Shown: positions 1 to 6,690, counted from the first letter of the stretch. The stretch: 6,731 bases of DNA from an uncultured Prevotella sp. (GCA_900762125.1 CAAFFL010000068.1:1-6731); one strand, 5' to 3'. Numbers and translations: made by a program. Notes: generated by a model not told the origin, from the sequence alone.

Positions 1-1
1 C

Positions 2-793
2 AAGATCCTCATCTCGCAGAGCATCGCCTCGAAGCTCGGTCTGAAAGCCGGCGACCGCATCTTCACCTATTTCCTCAACGAGCAGGGCGTGCGCATGCGG
101 CGGTTCACCATCAGCGGCATCTACCAGACGAACCTCAGCCAATACGACAACATCATGTGCTTCATGGACCTCTACACCGCCGTGAAGCTCAATGGCTGGC
201 AGGCTGACCAAGCCTCCGGACTGGAGGCCACGGTGACGGACTTCAACCGTCTGGACGAGGTGGGCGCACGCTTCTCCAAGCGCATCAACAAGAAGACCGA
301 CCGCAACGGCGAGACCTACTCCTCGCAAACCATCCGCGAGATCAACCCGAATATCTTCAACTGGCTGGACCTGCTCGACATGAACGTCTGGATCATCCTC
401 GTGCTGATGATCGCCGTGGCCGGCGTGACGATGATTTCCGGACTGCTCATCATCATCCTTGAGCGCGTGACGATGATCGGCGTCCTGAAAGCCCTCGGAG
501 CACGCAACGCCACCATCCGTCACATCTTCCTGTGGTTTGCGACGTTCATCATTGGCCGTGGCCTGCTCATCGGCAACATCCTCGCACTGGGACTGGCGTT
601 CCTCCAGCGGCAGTTTGGCCTCGTGAAACTCGACCCGACGACCTACTATGTCTCGACGGTGCCCGTGGAGATCAACGTCCCCGCCCTCGTCGTGCTCAAC
701 ATTGCCACACTCGTCGTCAGCGTCTTTGTCCTCATCGCGCCAAGCTACCTCATCTCCCACATCCACCCGTCGAAGAGCATGCGGTACGAGTAA
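2..793 (+). CDS. ABC transporter permease, FtsX/LolC-E/MacB type (3' part, start outside window)
   Basis: This is the C-terminal 263 residues of a membrane permease; the frame is open to the window edge, so the true start lies upstream. The first ~125 residues are the end of a periplasmic MacB-like domain (LGLKAGDRI, then FTISGIYQ). An FtsX domain follows with three hydrophobic helices: about 386-457 (from VWIILVLMIAVAG), about 521-600 (from HIFLWFATFIIGRG) and about 680-755 (PALVVLNIATLVVSVFVL). Between the first two sits ERVTMIGVLKALGARNATI, the conserved segment found next to the coupling helix in LolC/LolE-type permeases, and the protein ends in the usual P-x-x-x-(M/L)RYE tail. In this family the permease works with an ATPase to move lipoproteins or other substrates from the inner membrane, or to drive periplasmic work. 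The ATPase gene is not visible, so the substrate cannot be assigned. The methionine at 89 is internal, not a start. Confidence 0.9.
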   Translation, partial: KILISQSIASKLGLKAGDRIFTYFLNEQGVRMRRFTISGIYQTNLSQYDNIMCFMDLYTAVKLNGWQADQASGLEATVTDFNRLDEVGARFSKRINKKTDRNGETYSSQTIREINPNIFNWLDLLDMNVWIILVLMIAVAGVTMISGLLIIILERVTMIGVLKALGARNATIRHIFLWFATFIIGRGLLIGNILALGLAFLQRQFGLVKLDPTTYYVSTVPVEINVPALVVLNIATLVVSVFVLIAPSYLISHIHPSKSMRYE

Positions 794-847
794 AAACCGC
801 TCGATTTGCGCAATATTATGGTCTTTTTCTAACTTTTTACAAATTAC

Positions 848-913
848 TGCACAAATTATTTGCAAATGTGCAAATCTCGTTGTATCTTTGCACAAAATTT
901 AGATGTTTGTGCA
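848..913. promoter_or_regulatory. Cluster of TGCA(C)AAA words over the promoter, possible operator
   Basis: Closely related words crowd this stretch: TGCACAAA at 848-855 and 889-896, its exact inverse TTTGTGCA at 906-913, and TGCAAAT at 861-867 and 869-875. ATTTGCAAAT at 858-867 is a perfect 10-bp palindrome holding the -33 box. The 889-896/906-913 pair is a perfect 8-bp inverted repeat with a 9-bp gap, running from the -7 box to the A of the start codon. If transcription starts near 894, most of the left arm is not transcribed, so a DNA-binding site fits better than an RNA hairpin. Binding by a repressor of the acyl-CoA synthetase gene is an inference. Part of the repetition may simply come from the TTTG promoter words. 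Confidence 0.4.
859..890 (+). promoter_or_regulatory. Bacteroidetes-type promoter of the first acyl-CoA synthetase
   Basis: TTTG at 859-862 and TATCTTTG at 883-890 match the Bacteroidetes primary sigma factor consensus (TTTG near -33, TAnnTTTG near -7) at every defined base, with a 20-bp spacer. The predicted transcription start is about 894, giving a leader of only about 19 nt before the ATG at 913. This indicates that the synthetase is transcribed separately from the permease upstream. Confidence 0.8.
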
Positions 914-2577
914 TGGATCAGACAAAAAGTTTCAATGGGTTGGTAGCGAAGACCATCATCTCGTGCTGGGATAAGCCTGCGCTGACCGACCATAAAGGAG
1001 CCACCCTTCAATACCATGATGTGGCGCGAAAGATCGAGAAGCTCCACATCATGTTTGAAAACTCCGGAGTGCGGGAGGGCGACAAAATAGCCCTGTGCGG
1101 ACGCAACAGCTCCGCCTGGGCCTGCGCCTTCCTGGCAACACTCACCTACGGCGCGGTCATCGTTCCTATCCAACACGAGTTCAAACCCGAACAAATCTAT
1201 AACATCGTCAACCACTCTGAGGCCAAGCTCCTTTTTGTGGGCGATGTTGTGGCAACAGCCATCGACCCCGCGATGATGCCCAATCTGGAGGGTATCGTCT
1301 ACCTACCGGATAACTCGTTAGTTATCAGTCGATCAGAAAAACTTACCTACGCCCGTGAGCACCTCAATGAGATGTACGGCGAGAAGTACCCCAAATATTT
1401 CCGGAAGGAGCACGTCCACTATCATGAGGACCAGCCCGAGGAGCTCTGCATGATCAACTACACCAGTGGAACCACAGGCTTCTCCAAGGGCGTCATGCTA
1501 CCCTACCGCGTCTTCACCAGCAACCTCGACTACCTCATCCGCGTCCTTGGCGCAAAGCTGCCGAAGGATGCCAGCACGCTCTCCATCCTGCCAATGGCAC
1601 ACATGTATGGCCTGATGTGCGAGTTCCTGCTGGAGTTCTGCCAGGGCAACCACCTCTACTTCCTCACGCGTCTGCCGAGTCCGACGATTATCCAGCAGAC
1701 CTTTGCGGAGCTCCACCCCGACCTCATCGTCTCCGTGCCGCTCATCCTGGAGAAGATCATCCGAAAGAAGATCTTCCCGCAGATCAACCAGAAGCGCGTG
1801 AAACTACTGACAAAAATCCCCGGACTGGGGCAAAAGGTCAAGGACCACCTCCGTCAGATGGTCTTGGACGAGCTCGGAGGCAAGGCCTACGAGGTCATCA
1901 TCGGTGGCGCCGGCCTGAGCAAGGAGATCGAGGCCTTCCTCGTCGACATCAACTTCCCCGTCACCGTGGGCTATGGCACCACCGAGACCGGCCCGATGAT
2001 CTCCTATTCCGACTACACTGACTTCGTGCCCGGCTCCTGCGGCACCGTGGCGGACAACATGGAGCTCCGCATCCTGAGCAACGACCCCGTGAACATCCCC
2101 GGCGAGATCCTCACCCGAGGACTGAACGTCATGCAAGGCTACTATAAGAACCCCGAGGCCACACGCGCGGCCCTCGACGAGGACGGCTGGTTCCACACCG
2201 GCGACCTCGGACGGATGAGCGCGGACGGCCACCTCTTTATATTGGGCCGCATCAAGAACATGCTGCTGGCCTCCAACGGTCAGAACGTCTATCCCGAGGA
2301 GATTGAGGACAAGCTCAACTCGATGGCAATGGTCAACGAGAGTCTCATCGTCCAGCGCGGCGACCAGCTCGTCGGACTCGTGCACCCGGACATGGAAGAG
2401 GCCAAAAACCTCGGTTTCACCGATCAGGACATCAAGAATGTCATGGAGGAGAACCGCAAGGCCTTGAACCAGATGCTCCCGTCGTTCTGCAAGATTAGCG
2501 AGATACGGCTCCACGACCAGGAGTTCGAGAAGACCGCGAAGAAATCGATAAAACGATACCTCTATGCGGAAAAATAA
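913..2577 (+). CDS. Long-chain acyl-CoA synthetase-like AMP-forming ligase, copy 1
   Basis: A 554-residue member of the ANL adenylating superfamily that would activate a carboxylic acid to an acyl-AMP and then an acyl-CoA in the cytoplasm. Motifs appear in order: phosphate-binding loop YTSGTTGFSKGV at 183-194 (Ser where the family usually has Pro), adenine/acid motif YGTTE at 354-358, GWFHTGDLG at 425-433 with the ribose-binding Asp, hinge region GRIKNM at 445-450 followed by SNGQNVYPEEIE, and a C-terminal KTAKKSIKR at 540-548 with the probable catalytic Lys547. The GRxKN...SNGxNxYPEEIE form resembles long-chain acyl-CoA synthetases. The start at 913 is chosen because the paralogue downstream aligns from there (SFNxL near residue 6) and because the promoter ends at 890; the frame is open further upstream but only as an overlap with the permease gene. 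There is no Shine-Dalgarno. The substrate is unknown: fatty acids are likely, aryl or other acids possible. Confidence 0.9.
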   Translation: MDQTKSFNGLVAKTIISCWDKPALTDHKGATLQYHDVARKIEKLHIMFENSGVREGDKIALCGRNSSAWACAFLATLTYGAVIVPIQHEFKPEQIYNIVNHSEAKLLFVGDVVATAIDPAMMPNLEGIVYLPDNSLVISRSEKLTYAREHLNEMYGEKYPKYFRKEHVHYHEDQPEELCMINYTSGTTGFSKGVMLPYRVFTSNLDYLIRVLGAKLPKDASTLSILPMAHMYGLMCEFLLEFCQGNHLYFLTRLPSPTIIQQTFAELHPDLIVSVPLILEKIIRKKIFPQINQKRVKLLTKIPGLGQKVKDHLRQMVLDELGGKAYEVIIGGAGLSKEIEAFLVDINFPVTVGYGTTETGPMISYSDYTDFVPGSCGTVADNMELRILSNDPVNIPGEILTRGLNVMQGYYKNPEATRAALDEDGWFHTGDLGRMSADGHLFILGRIKNMLLASNGQNVYPEEIEDKLNSMAMVNESLIVQRGDQLVGLVHPDMEEAKNLGFTDQDIKNVMEENRKALNQMLPSFCKISEIRLHDQEFEKTAKKSIKRYLYAEK

Positions 2578-2593
2578 AGAAAAACCGAATTTA

Positions 2594-2633
2594 AACCCAA
2601 GTGTTACCACTTGTGGTTCAAAAAGTTTTTTTT
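2594..2633 (+). terminator. Hairpin plus T-tract between the two synthetase genes (weak terminator or attenuator)
   Basis: AACC-CAAGTG at 2594-2603 can pair with CACTTG-(T)-GGTT at 2608-2618 around a TTAC loop, giving ten base pairs with one bulged T. A run of eight T follows at 2626-2633, but seven bases separate it from the stem, more than in a typical intrinsic terminator. It starts 16 bases after the stop codon at 2577. The T8 run passes straight into A7 (2634-2640). No good TTTG/TAnnTTTG promoter lies between here and the next ATG at 2683, so partial read-through into the second gene is plausible. Confidence 0.4.
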
Positions 2634-2682
2634 AAAAAAAGATTCGCGCACAATATAGTGATTATAAAAATGAACGAAATAC

Positions 2683-4347
2683 ATGGAAAAGATTCCAAGC
2701 TTTAACGAGCTCATCCAGAAGAGCGTCATTGACAACTGGGACCGTGACGCACTGACAGACTACAAAGGTGCCACACTGCAATATCATGACGTGGCACGGA
2801 AGATCGAGAAGCTCCACATCATGTTTGAGAGCTCCGGCGTCGAGAAGGGCGACAAGATTGCCCTCTGCGGCCGCAACAGCTCCGCATGGGCTTGCGCTTT
2901 CCTGGCAGTCCTCACCTATGGCGCCGTGGCCGTGCCCATCCTCCACGAGTTCACGCCCGACCAGATCCACAACATCGTCAACCACTCCGACGCGAAGCTC
3001 CTCTTCGTCGGCGACGTCGTGGCCACGCAGGTCGACGCCACAAAGATGCCAAACCTTGAGGGCATCATCTACATCCCCGACTACTCCCTCGTGCTCTCAC
3101 GCACCGACCGGCTGACCTACGCCCGCGAGCACCTCAACGAGATGTTTGGCCACAAGTATCCGAAGTATTTCCGCAAGGAGCACATCCACTATTACATCGA
3201 GCAGAACCCCGATGAACTGGCGCTGATCAACTACACCAGCGGCACGACAGGCTTCTCCAAGGGCGTGATGGTGCCCTACCGGGCCCTGTGGAGCAATGTC
3301 GACTTTGCGGAGCACGTGCTCGGCAAGGAGCTCCGTGCCGGCGACAACATCATCTCCATCCTCCCGATGGCGCACATGTATGGCATGGCCTTCGAGTTCA
3401 TCTACGAGTTCGTCAAAGGCTGCCACATCTTCTATCTCACACGCATCCCCTCGCCCGCCATCGTGGCACAGGCGTTCCAGGATGTGAAGCCTGCGATGGT
3501 CATCTCCGTGCCGCTCATCATCGAGAAGATCATCAAGAAGAAGGTCTTCCCGAAGCTCCAGGACCCGAAGATGCGCCTCCTTCTCCGCATGCCGGGACTG
3601 AACACGAAGGTCTACGAGAAAATCTGCGAGCAGGTGACGAAGGCCTTTGGCGACAACTTCTTCGAGGTGATTGTCGGCGGTGCCGCCTTCAACAAAGAGG
3701 TGGAGAAGTTCCTCCATCGCATCGGCTTCCGCTATACCGTCGGCTATGGTGCCACGGAGTGCGCGCCCATCATCTGCTATGCGCCGTGGGATGAGTATGT
3801 ACCCTATTCGTGCGGCAAGTGCGTCATCCACATGAACCTCCGCATCGACAGTCAGGATCCGGAGACCATCCCCGGAGAGATCCTCGTCAAGGGTCTCAAT
3901 GTCATGCTCGGCTACTACAAGAATCCCGAGGCCACGAAGGCTGCCATCGACAAGGACGGTTGGTTCCACACCGGCGACCTCGGCACGATGGATGCTGACG
4001 GCAACGTCTTCATCAAGGGCCGATCGAAGAACATGCTCCTGGGCTCCAACGGCCAGAACATCTATCCCGAGGAGATCGAGGACAAGCTCACGTCGATGAC
4101 GATGGTCAACGAGTGCGTCGTCATCCAGGAGGGCGAGAAGCTCGTCGGACTGGTCTATCCCGACTTCGATGCCGCGAAGCAGATGGGCCTCAATGGCGAC
4201 GACCTGCAGAAGATCATGGATGAGAACCGCAAGGAGCTCAATACGGTGCTCCCGGCCTACTGCCATCTCTCTGCCATCCGCATCCATCAGGAGGAGTTTG
4301 AGAAGACGCCGAAGCGGAGCATCAAGCGGTTCCTCTATACGAAGTAA
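2683..4347 (+). CDS. Long-chain acyl-CoA synthetase-like AMP-forming ligase, copy 2
   Basis: A 554-residue AMP-forming acyl-CoA ligase, paralogous to the gene just upstream and exactly as long. Over residues 26-80 the two proteins share 50 of 55 residues, and a 29-bp stretch of DNA is identical (1030-1058 and 2800-2828). Motifs: YTSGTTGFSKGV at 184-195 (same Pro-to-Ser change), YGATE at 355-359, GWFHTGDLG at 426-434, GRSKNM at 446-451 followed by SNGQNIYPEEIE, and KTPKRSIKR at 541-549 with probable catalytic Lys547. Differences concentrate in the middle (about residues 200-390), where acid-binding residues lie: YGATECAPIICYA here against YGTTETGPMISYS in copy 1, and VPYSCGKC against VPGSCGTV. 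The two may therefore use different acids. The ATG at 2683 gives the N-terminus that aligns with copy 1; an out-of-frame ATG at 2670 opens only 11 codons. No clear promoter or Shine-Dalgarno is visible, so co-transcription with copy 1 is likely. It ends at a strong terminator. Confidence 0.9.
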   Translation: MEKIPSFNELIQKSVIDNWDRDALTDYKGATLQYHDVARKIEKLHIMFESSGVEKGDKIALCGRNSSAWACAFLAVLTYGAVAVPILHEFTPDQIHNIVNHSDAKLLFVGDVVATQVDATKMPNLEGIIYIPDYSLVLSRTDRLTYAREHLNEMFGHKYPKYFRKEHIHYYIEQNPDELALINYTSGTTGFSKGVMVPYRALWSNVDFAEHVLGKELRAGDNIISILPMAHMYGMAFEFIYEFVKGCHIFYLTRIPSPAIVAQAFQDVKPAMVISVPLIIEKIIKKKVFPKLQDPKMRLLLRMPGLNTKVYEKICEQVTKAFGDNFFEVIVGGAAFNKEVEKFLHRIGFRYTVGYGATECAPIICYAPWDEYVPYSCGKCVIHMNLRIDSQDPETIPGEILVKGLNVMLGYYKNPEATKAAIDKDGWFHTGDLGTMDADGNVFIKGRSKNMLLGSNGQNIYPEEIEDKLTSMTMVNECVVIQEGEKLVGLVYPDFDAAKQMGLNGDDLQKIMDENRKELNTVLPAYCHLSAIRIHQEEFEKTPKRSIKRFLYTK

Positions 4348-4384
4348 AAAAGCGGTGGGCTCGAAAGTCCACCGCTCTTTTTTT
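4346..4384. terminator. Bidirectional intrinsic terminator between converging genes
   Basis: AGCGGTGGGCT at 4351-4361 pairs with AGTCCACCGCT at 4366-4376 around a CGAA loop: eleven base pairs with one G-U wobble. A run of seven T follows at 4378-4384. Five A precede the stem at 4346-4350 (six counting the A at 4351), so the minus-strand transcript also reads stem then T-tract. It begins inside the stop codon of the second synthetase (TAA 4345-4347) and lies 18 bases past the stop of the EF-G paralogue (TAG 4403-4405), so it can end both transcripts. Confidence 0.92.
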
Positions 4385-4402
4385 ATGTTGTTGCTGGATG
4401 CT

Positions 4403-6562
4403 CTACTCGTCATCCTTCGTCTCTGCCTCATGCTCGGCGATGAGCTTCTGCTGCAGATCGTTAGGCACGAGCTCGTAGCTGGCAAACTTCGTCGTGAACG
4501 ATGCACGGCCACCGGTGAGCGAGCTCAGTGCCACGCTGTAGTTGGACAGTTCCTTCAATGGAATCTTCGCCTGAAGCTTCTGGTAGCCAGCCTCCGTGTC
4601 CATACCCATGATGATGGCACGACGACCCTGCAGGTCGCTCATCACGTCGCCCATATAGTCGGCCGGAACATACACCTCGAGGTCGTAGATCGGCTCAAGG
4701 ACCTTCGGACCGGCAGCCTTGAATGCATCCGAGAACGCATGACGGGCAGCGAGCGTGAACGAGAGCTCGTTGGAGTCCACCGGGTGCATCTTGCCGTCGT
4801 AGACCACCACGCGCACGTCGCGGGCATAGCTACCCGTGAGCGGGCCGCGCTCCATGCAGTCCATGACGCCCTTGAGGATAGCCGGCATGAAGCGGGCATC
4901 GATGGCGCCACCGACGACGGAGTTGATGAACACGAGCTTGCCGCCCCACGGCAGGTCACGCTCTTCCTTGTTCTTGATGTTCATCTTGAACTCCTGACCG
5001 TTGAAGTTGTAGCTCGTCGGGTCGGGCATGCCCTCAGCGTAGGGCTCGACGATGAGGTGCACCTCACCAAACTGTCCGGCACCACCACTCTGCTTCTTGT
5101 GGCGATACTCAGCCTTAGCCTTCTTCGTGATCGTCTCGCGATACGGGATCTTCGGCTCCTCGAAGCTGACGTTCAGCTTCTCGTTGTTCTCCAGACGCCA
5201 CTTCAGTGTGCGCAGGTGGAACTCACCCTGTCCGTGGACGATGGTCTGGCGCAGCTCTTTGCTCTGCTCCACCACCCATGTCGGGTCTTCCTGGCGCATC
5301 TTCAGCAACGCTGCCATGACCTTCTCCGTGTCCTGCGGATTTGCGGCCTTGATGGCGCGGCTATACTTCGGATTCGGATATTTGATGAAGTCGAAGCGCT
5401 GCTCCACACCCTTGCCGTTGAGCGTGTTGCCCGTCTTCACATCCTTCAGCTTCACGGTGCAGCCGATGTCGCCGGCATTGAGCTGGTCGACTGGCAGACG
5501 GTTGGCGCCGGCGCAGGCATAGATCTGTCCGAGACGCTCCTTCGAGCCACGGTCGGCATTCGAGAGGTCGTCACCGGGCTTCACCGAGCCACTCATCACC
5601 TTGAAATAGCTCACCTCACCGATGTGGGGCTCCATACCCGTCTTGAAGAAATAGAGGCTCTCGGGACCATCGCTGACGGGGTCTACCTCCTCGCCACGCG
5701 TGTTGCGCACCTTCGGCATCTCGCTGACGAACGGCACGACGTTGCCCAGGAATTCCATCAGGCGTTGGACGCCCATGTCCTTGTGGGCATCAACGCAGAA
5801 GACGGGGAAGATCGAGCGCGTCACGAGCCCCTTGCGGATGCCCTCACGCATCTCGTCCTCGGTGAGCGTCTCCTCCTCGAAGAACTTCTCCATCAGGGCA
5901 TCATCGTTCTCGGCCGCAGCCTCCACGAGGGCCTTGTGCAGCTCCATGGCCTTGTCCATCTCCTCGGCGGGGATGTCCTCGCGCTTGGGCTCACCACCCT
6001 CGGGACCCCACGAGAGCTTCTTCATGATGAGGACGTCGATCAAGCTGTGGAAGTTGGGACCCGTCTCCAACGGATACTGGATCTGTACGCACTTTGAGCC
6101 ATAGATCTCCTGCATGGTGGAGATGATGTTGTCGAAGTCGCACTTGTCGGAGTCGAGCTGGTTGATGAGGAAGATGACGGGTTTCTTCAGCTTCTCGGTA
6201 TAGCGGAAGTTGTTCTGCGTGCCCACCTCGGGACCATACTGTCCATTGATGAGGATCACGGCCTGATCGGTGACGTTGAGGGAGGTGATTGCTCCGCCCA
6301 CGAAGTCGTCGGAACCCGGGCAATCGATGATGTTCAGCTTCTTGTTGTTCCACTCCACATGGAACACGGTGGGGAAGACAGAGTAGCCATACTCAAGCTC
6401 TACGGGGAAGTAGTCACTCACGGTGTTCTTTCCTTCCACCGTACCACGGCGCTTGATGACTCCGGCTTCAAACAGCATACTCTCGGCAAGGGTGGTCTTG
6501 CCGCTACCCGCACTGCCCATGAGGGCAATGTTTTTAATCTCGTTCGTCTGATATACTCTCAT
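4403..6562 (-). CDS. fusA2: EF-G paralogue of the EF-G2 (FusA2) type, probably without normal GTPase activity
   Basis: A 719-residue translation elongation factor with the full five-domain EF-G layout. G domain, residues 1 to about 280: P-loop GSAGSGKT at 16-23, DCPGS at 80-84 where EF-G has DTPGH, NQLD at 134-137 where it has NKxD, and VDA near 257-259 in place of SA. Switch I reads YGYSV at 58-62 instead of RGITI. Domain II begins near 302; domain III carries GQGEFHL at 444-450. Domain IV has both tip loops that enter the decoding centre: KKQSGGAGQFG at 489-499 and MHPVDSNEL at 592-600 with His593. Domain V ends with SLTGGRASFTTKF. Between EPYAEG and FINSVVGG there are about 33 residues where canonical EF-G has about 7. 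Loss of the catalytic His together with this insertion matches EF-G2 of Bacteroides thetaiotaomicron, reported to translocate mRNA-tRNA without GTP hydrolysis and to accumulate in carbon starvation. The assignment is by motif, not alignment. The ATG at 6560-6562 lies about 64 nt from the predicted transcription start; no Shine-Dalgarno is seen. Confidence 0.92.
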   Translation of the reverse strand: MRVYQTNEIKNIALMGSAGSGKTTLAESMLFEAGVIKRRGTVEGKNTVSDYFPVELEYGYSVFPTVFHVEWNNKKLNIIDCPGSDDFVGGAITSLNVTDQAVILINGQYGPEVGTQNNFRYTEKLKKPVIFLINQLDSDKCDFDNIISTMQEIYGSKCVQIQYPLETGPNFHSLIDVLIMKKLSWGPEGGEPKREDIPAEEMDKAMELHKALVEAAAENDDALMEKFFEEETLTEDEMREGIRKGLVTRSIFPVFCVDAHKDMGVQRLMEFLGNVVPFVSEMPKVRNTRGEEVDPVSDGPESLYFFKTGMEPHIGEVSYFKVMSGSVKPGDDLSNADRGSKERLGQIYACAGANRLPVDQLNAGDIGCTVKLKDVKTGNTLNGKGVEQRFDFIKYPNPKYSRAIKAANPQDTEKVMAALLKMRQEDPTWVVEQSKELRQTIVHGQGEFHLRTLKWRLENNEKLNVSFEEPKIPYRETITKKAKAEYRHKKQSGGAGQFGEVHLIVEPYAEGMPDPTSYNFNGQEFKMNIKNKEERDLPWGGKLVFINSVVGGAIDARFMPAILKGVMDCMERGPLTGSYARDVRVVVYDGKMHPVDSNELSFTLAARHAFSDAFKAAGPKVLEPIYDLEVYVPADYMGDVMSDLQGRRAIIMGMDTEAGYQKLQAKIPLKELSNYSVALSSLTGGRASFTTKFASYELVPNDLQQKLIAEHEAETKDDE

Positions 6563-6605
6563 ATCAAAAGATTTAAAGTGTTAGTATATGTTTTTAGTTA
6601 GGTCG

Positions 6606-6618
6606 GGAGTTGTACTCC
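6606..6618 (-). promoter_or_regulatory. Small hairpin in the fusA2 5' leader
   Basis: In the predicted leader (about 6563-6626), GGAGT and ACTCC form a perfect 5-bp stem with a 3-nt loop. It lies a few bases from the predicted 5' end of the transcript and could protect the mRNA end. The rest of the leader is A/T-rich and looks unstructured. Such a short stem can arise by chance. Confidence 0.3.
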
Positions 6619-6629
6619 AAAATCGACGA

Positions 6630-6661
6630 CTAAGATAGCGATAATCCGATTAACTTCCAAA
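6630..6661 (-). promoter_or_regulatory. Bacteroidetes-type promoter of fusA2
   Basis: Read on the minus strand, TTTG (6661-6658) and TATCTTAG (6637-6630) lie 20 bp apart, the same spacing as the promoter at 859-890. The -33 box is perfect and the -7 box differs from TAnnTTTG at one defined base. The predicted start is near 6626, giving a leader of about 64 nt. A slightly imperfect -7 box would suit a promoter that needs an activator. Confidence 0.65.
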
Positions 6662-6679
6662 AGATTTGGGAAGAAATCT
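6662..6679. promoter_or_regulatory. Dyad just upstream of the fusA2 -33 box, candidate activator site
   Basis: AGATTT (6662-6667) and AAATCT (6674-6679) are a perfect inverted repeat with a 6-bp gap. It abuts the -33 box and spans about -36 to -53 relative to the predicted start, the usual place for an activator that touches RNA polymerase. In B. thetaiotaomicron fusA2 is known to depend on the activator Cur. Whether this dyad binds a Cur homologue is untested inference, and a 6-bp dyad in AT-rich DNA has some chance of being random. Confidence 0.35.
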
Positions 6680-6690
6680 CTTAACCATAC

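Noticed and set aside
781..800. GCGGT/ACCGC inverted repeat at the end of the permease gene as a terminator
   Set aside because: Only five base pairs with a 10-nt loop, overlapping the coding end, and no T-run directly after it.
532..912. In-frame upstream extension of the first synthetase, suggesting a fusion or longer protein
   Set aside because: It overlaps the permease gene in another frame, translates to arginine- and proline-rich sequence, and crosses the promoter at 859-890. The paralogue aligns from the ATG at 913.
903..915. Out-of-frame ATG codons just upstream of both synthetase starts (903 and 2670) as leader peptides
   Set aside because: The frame at 2670 has only 11 codons and neither has a ribosome-binding signal; the AT-rich leaders make chance ATGs likely.
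3097..4512. A 471-codon open frame on the minus strand, antisense to the second synthetase and overlapping the end of fusA2
   Set aside because: No family resemblance, and it runs through the bidirectional terminator. It mirrors codon bias in the true gene. The 1804-2610 minus frame was rejected for the same reason.
4169..6097. A 642-codon open frame on the plus strand, mostly antisense to fusA2
   Set aside because: It begins inside the second synthetase in another frame, crosses the terminator, and has a low-complexity translation (leucine-, valine- and histidine-rich). GC-rich third positions of real genes often leave the opposite strand open.
4403..6562. EF-G paralogue as a TetQ/TetM-type ribosomal protection protein
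   Set aside because: It lacks the normal RGITI and DTPGH motifs those GTPases retain, domain IV loops are EF-G-like (QSGGxGQFG, HPVDSNEL), and the 26-residue insertion fits EF-G2.
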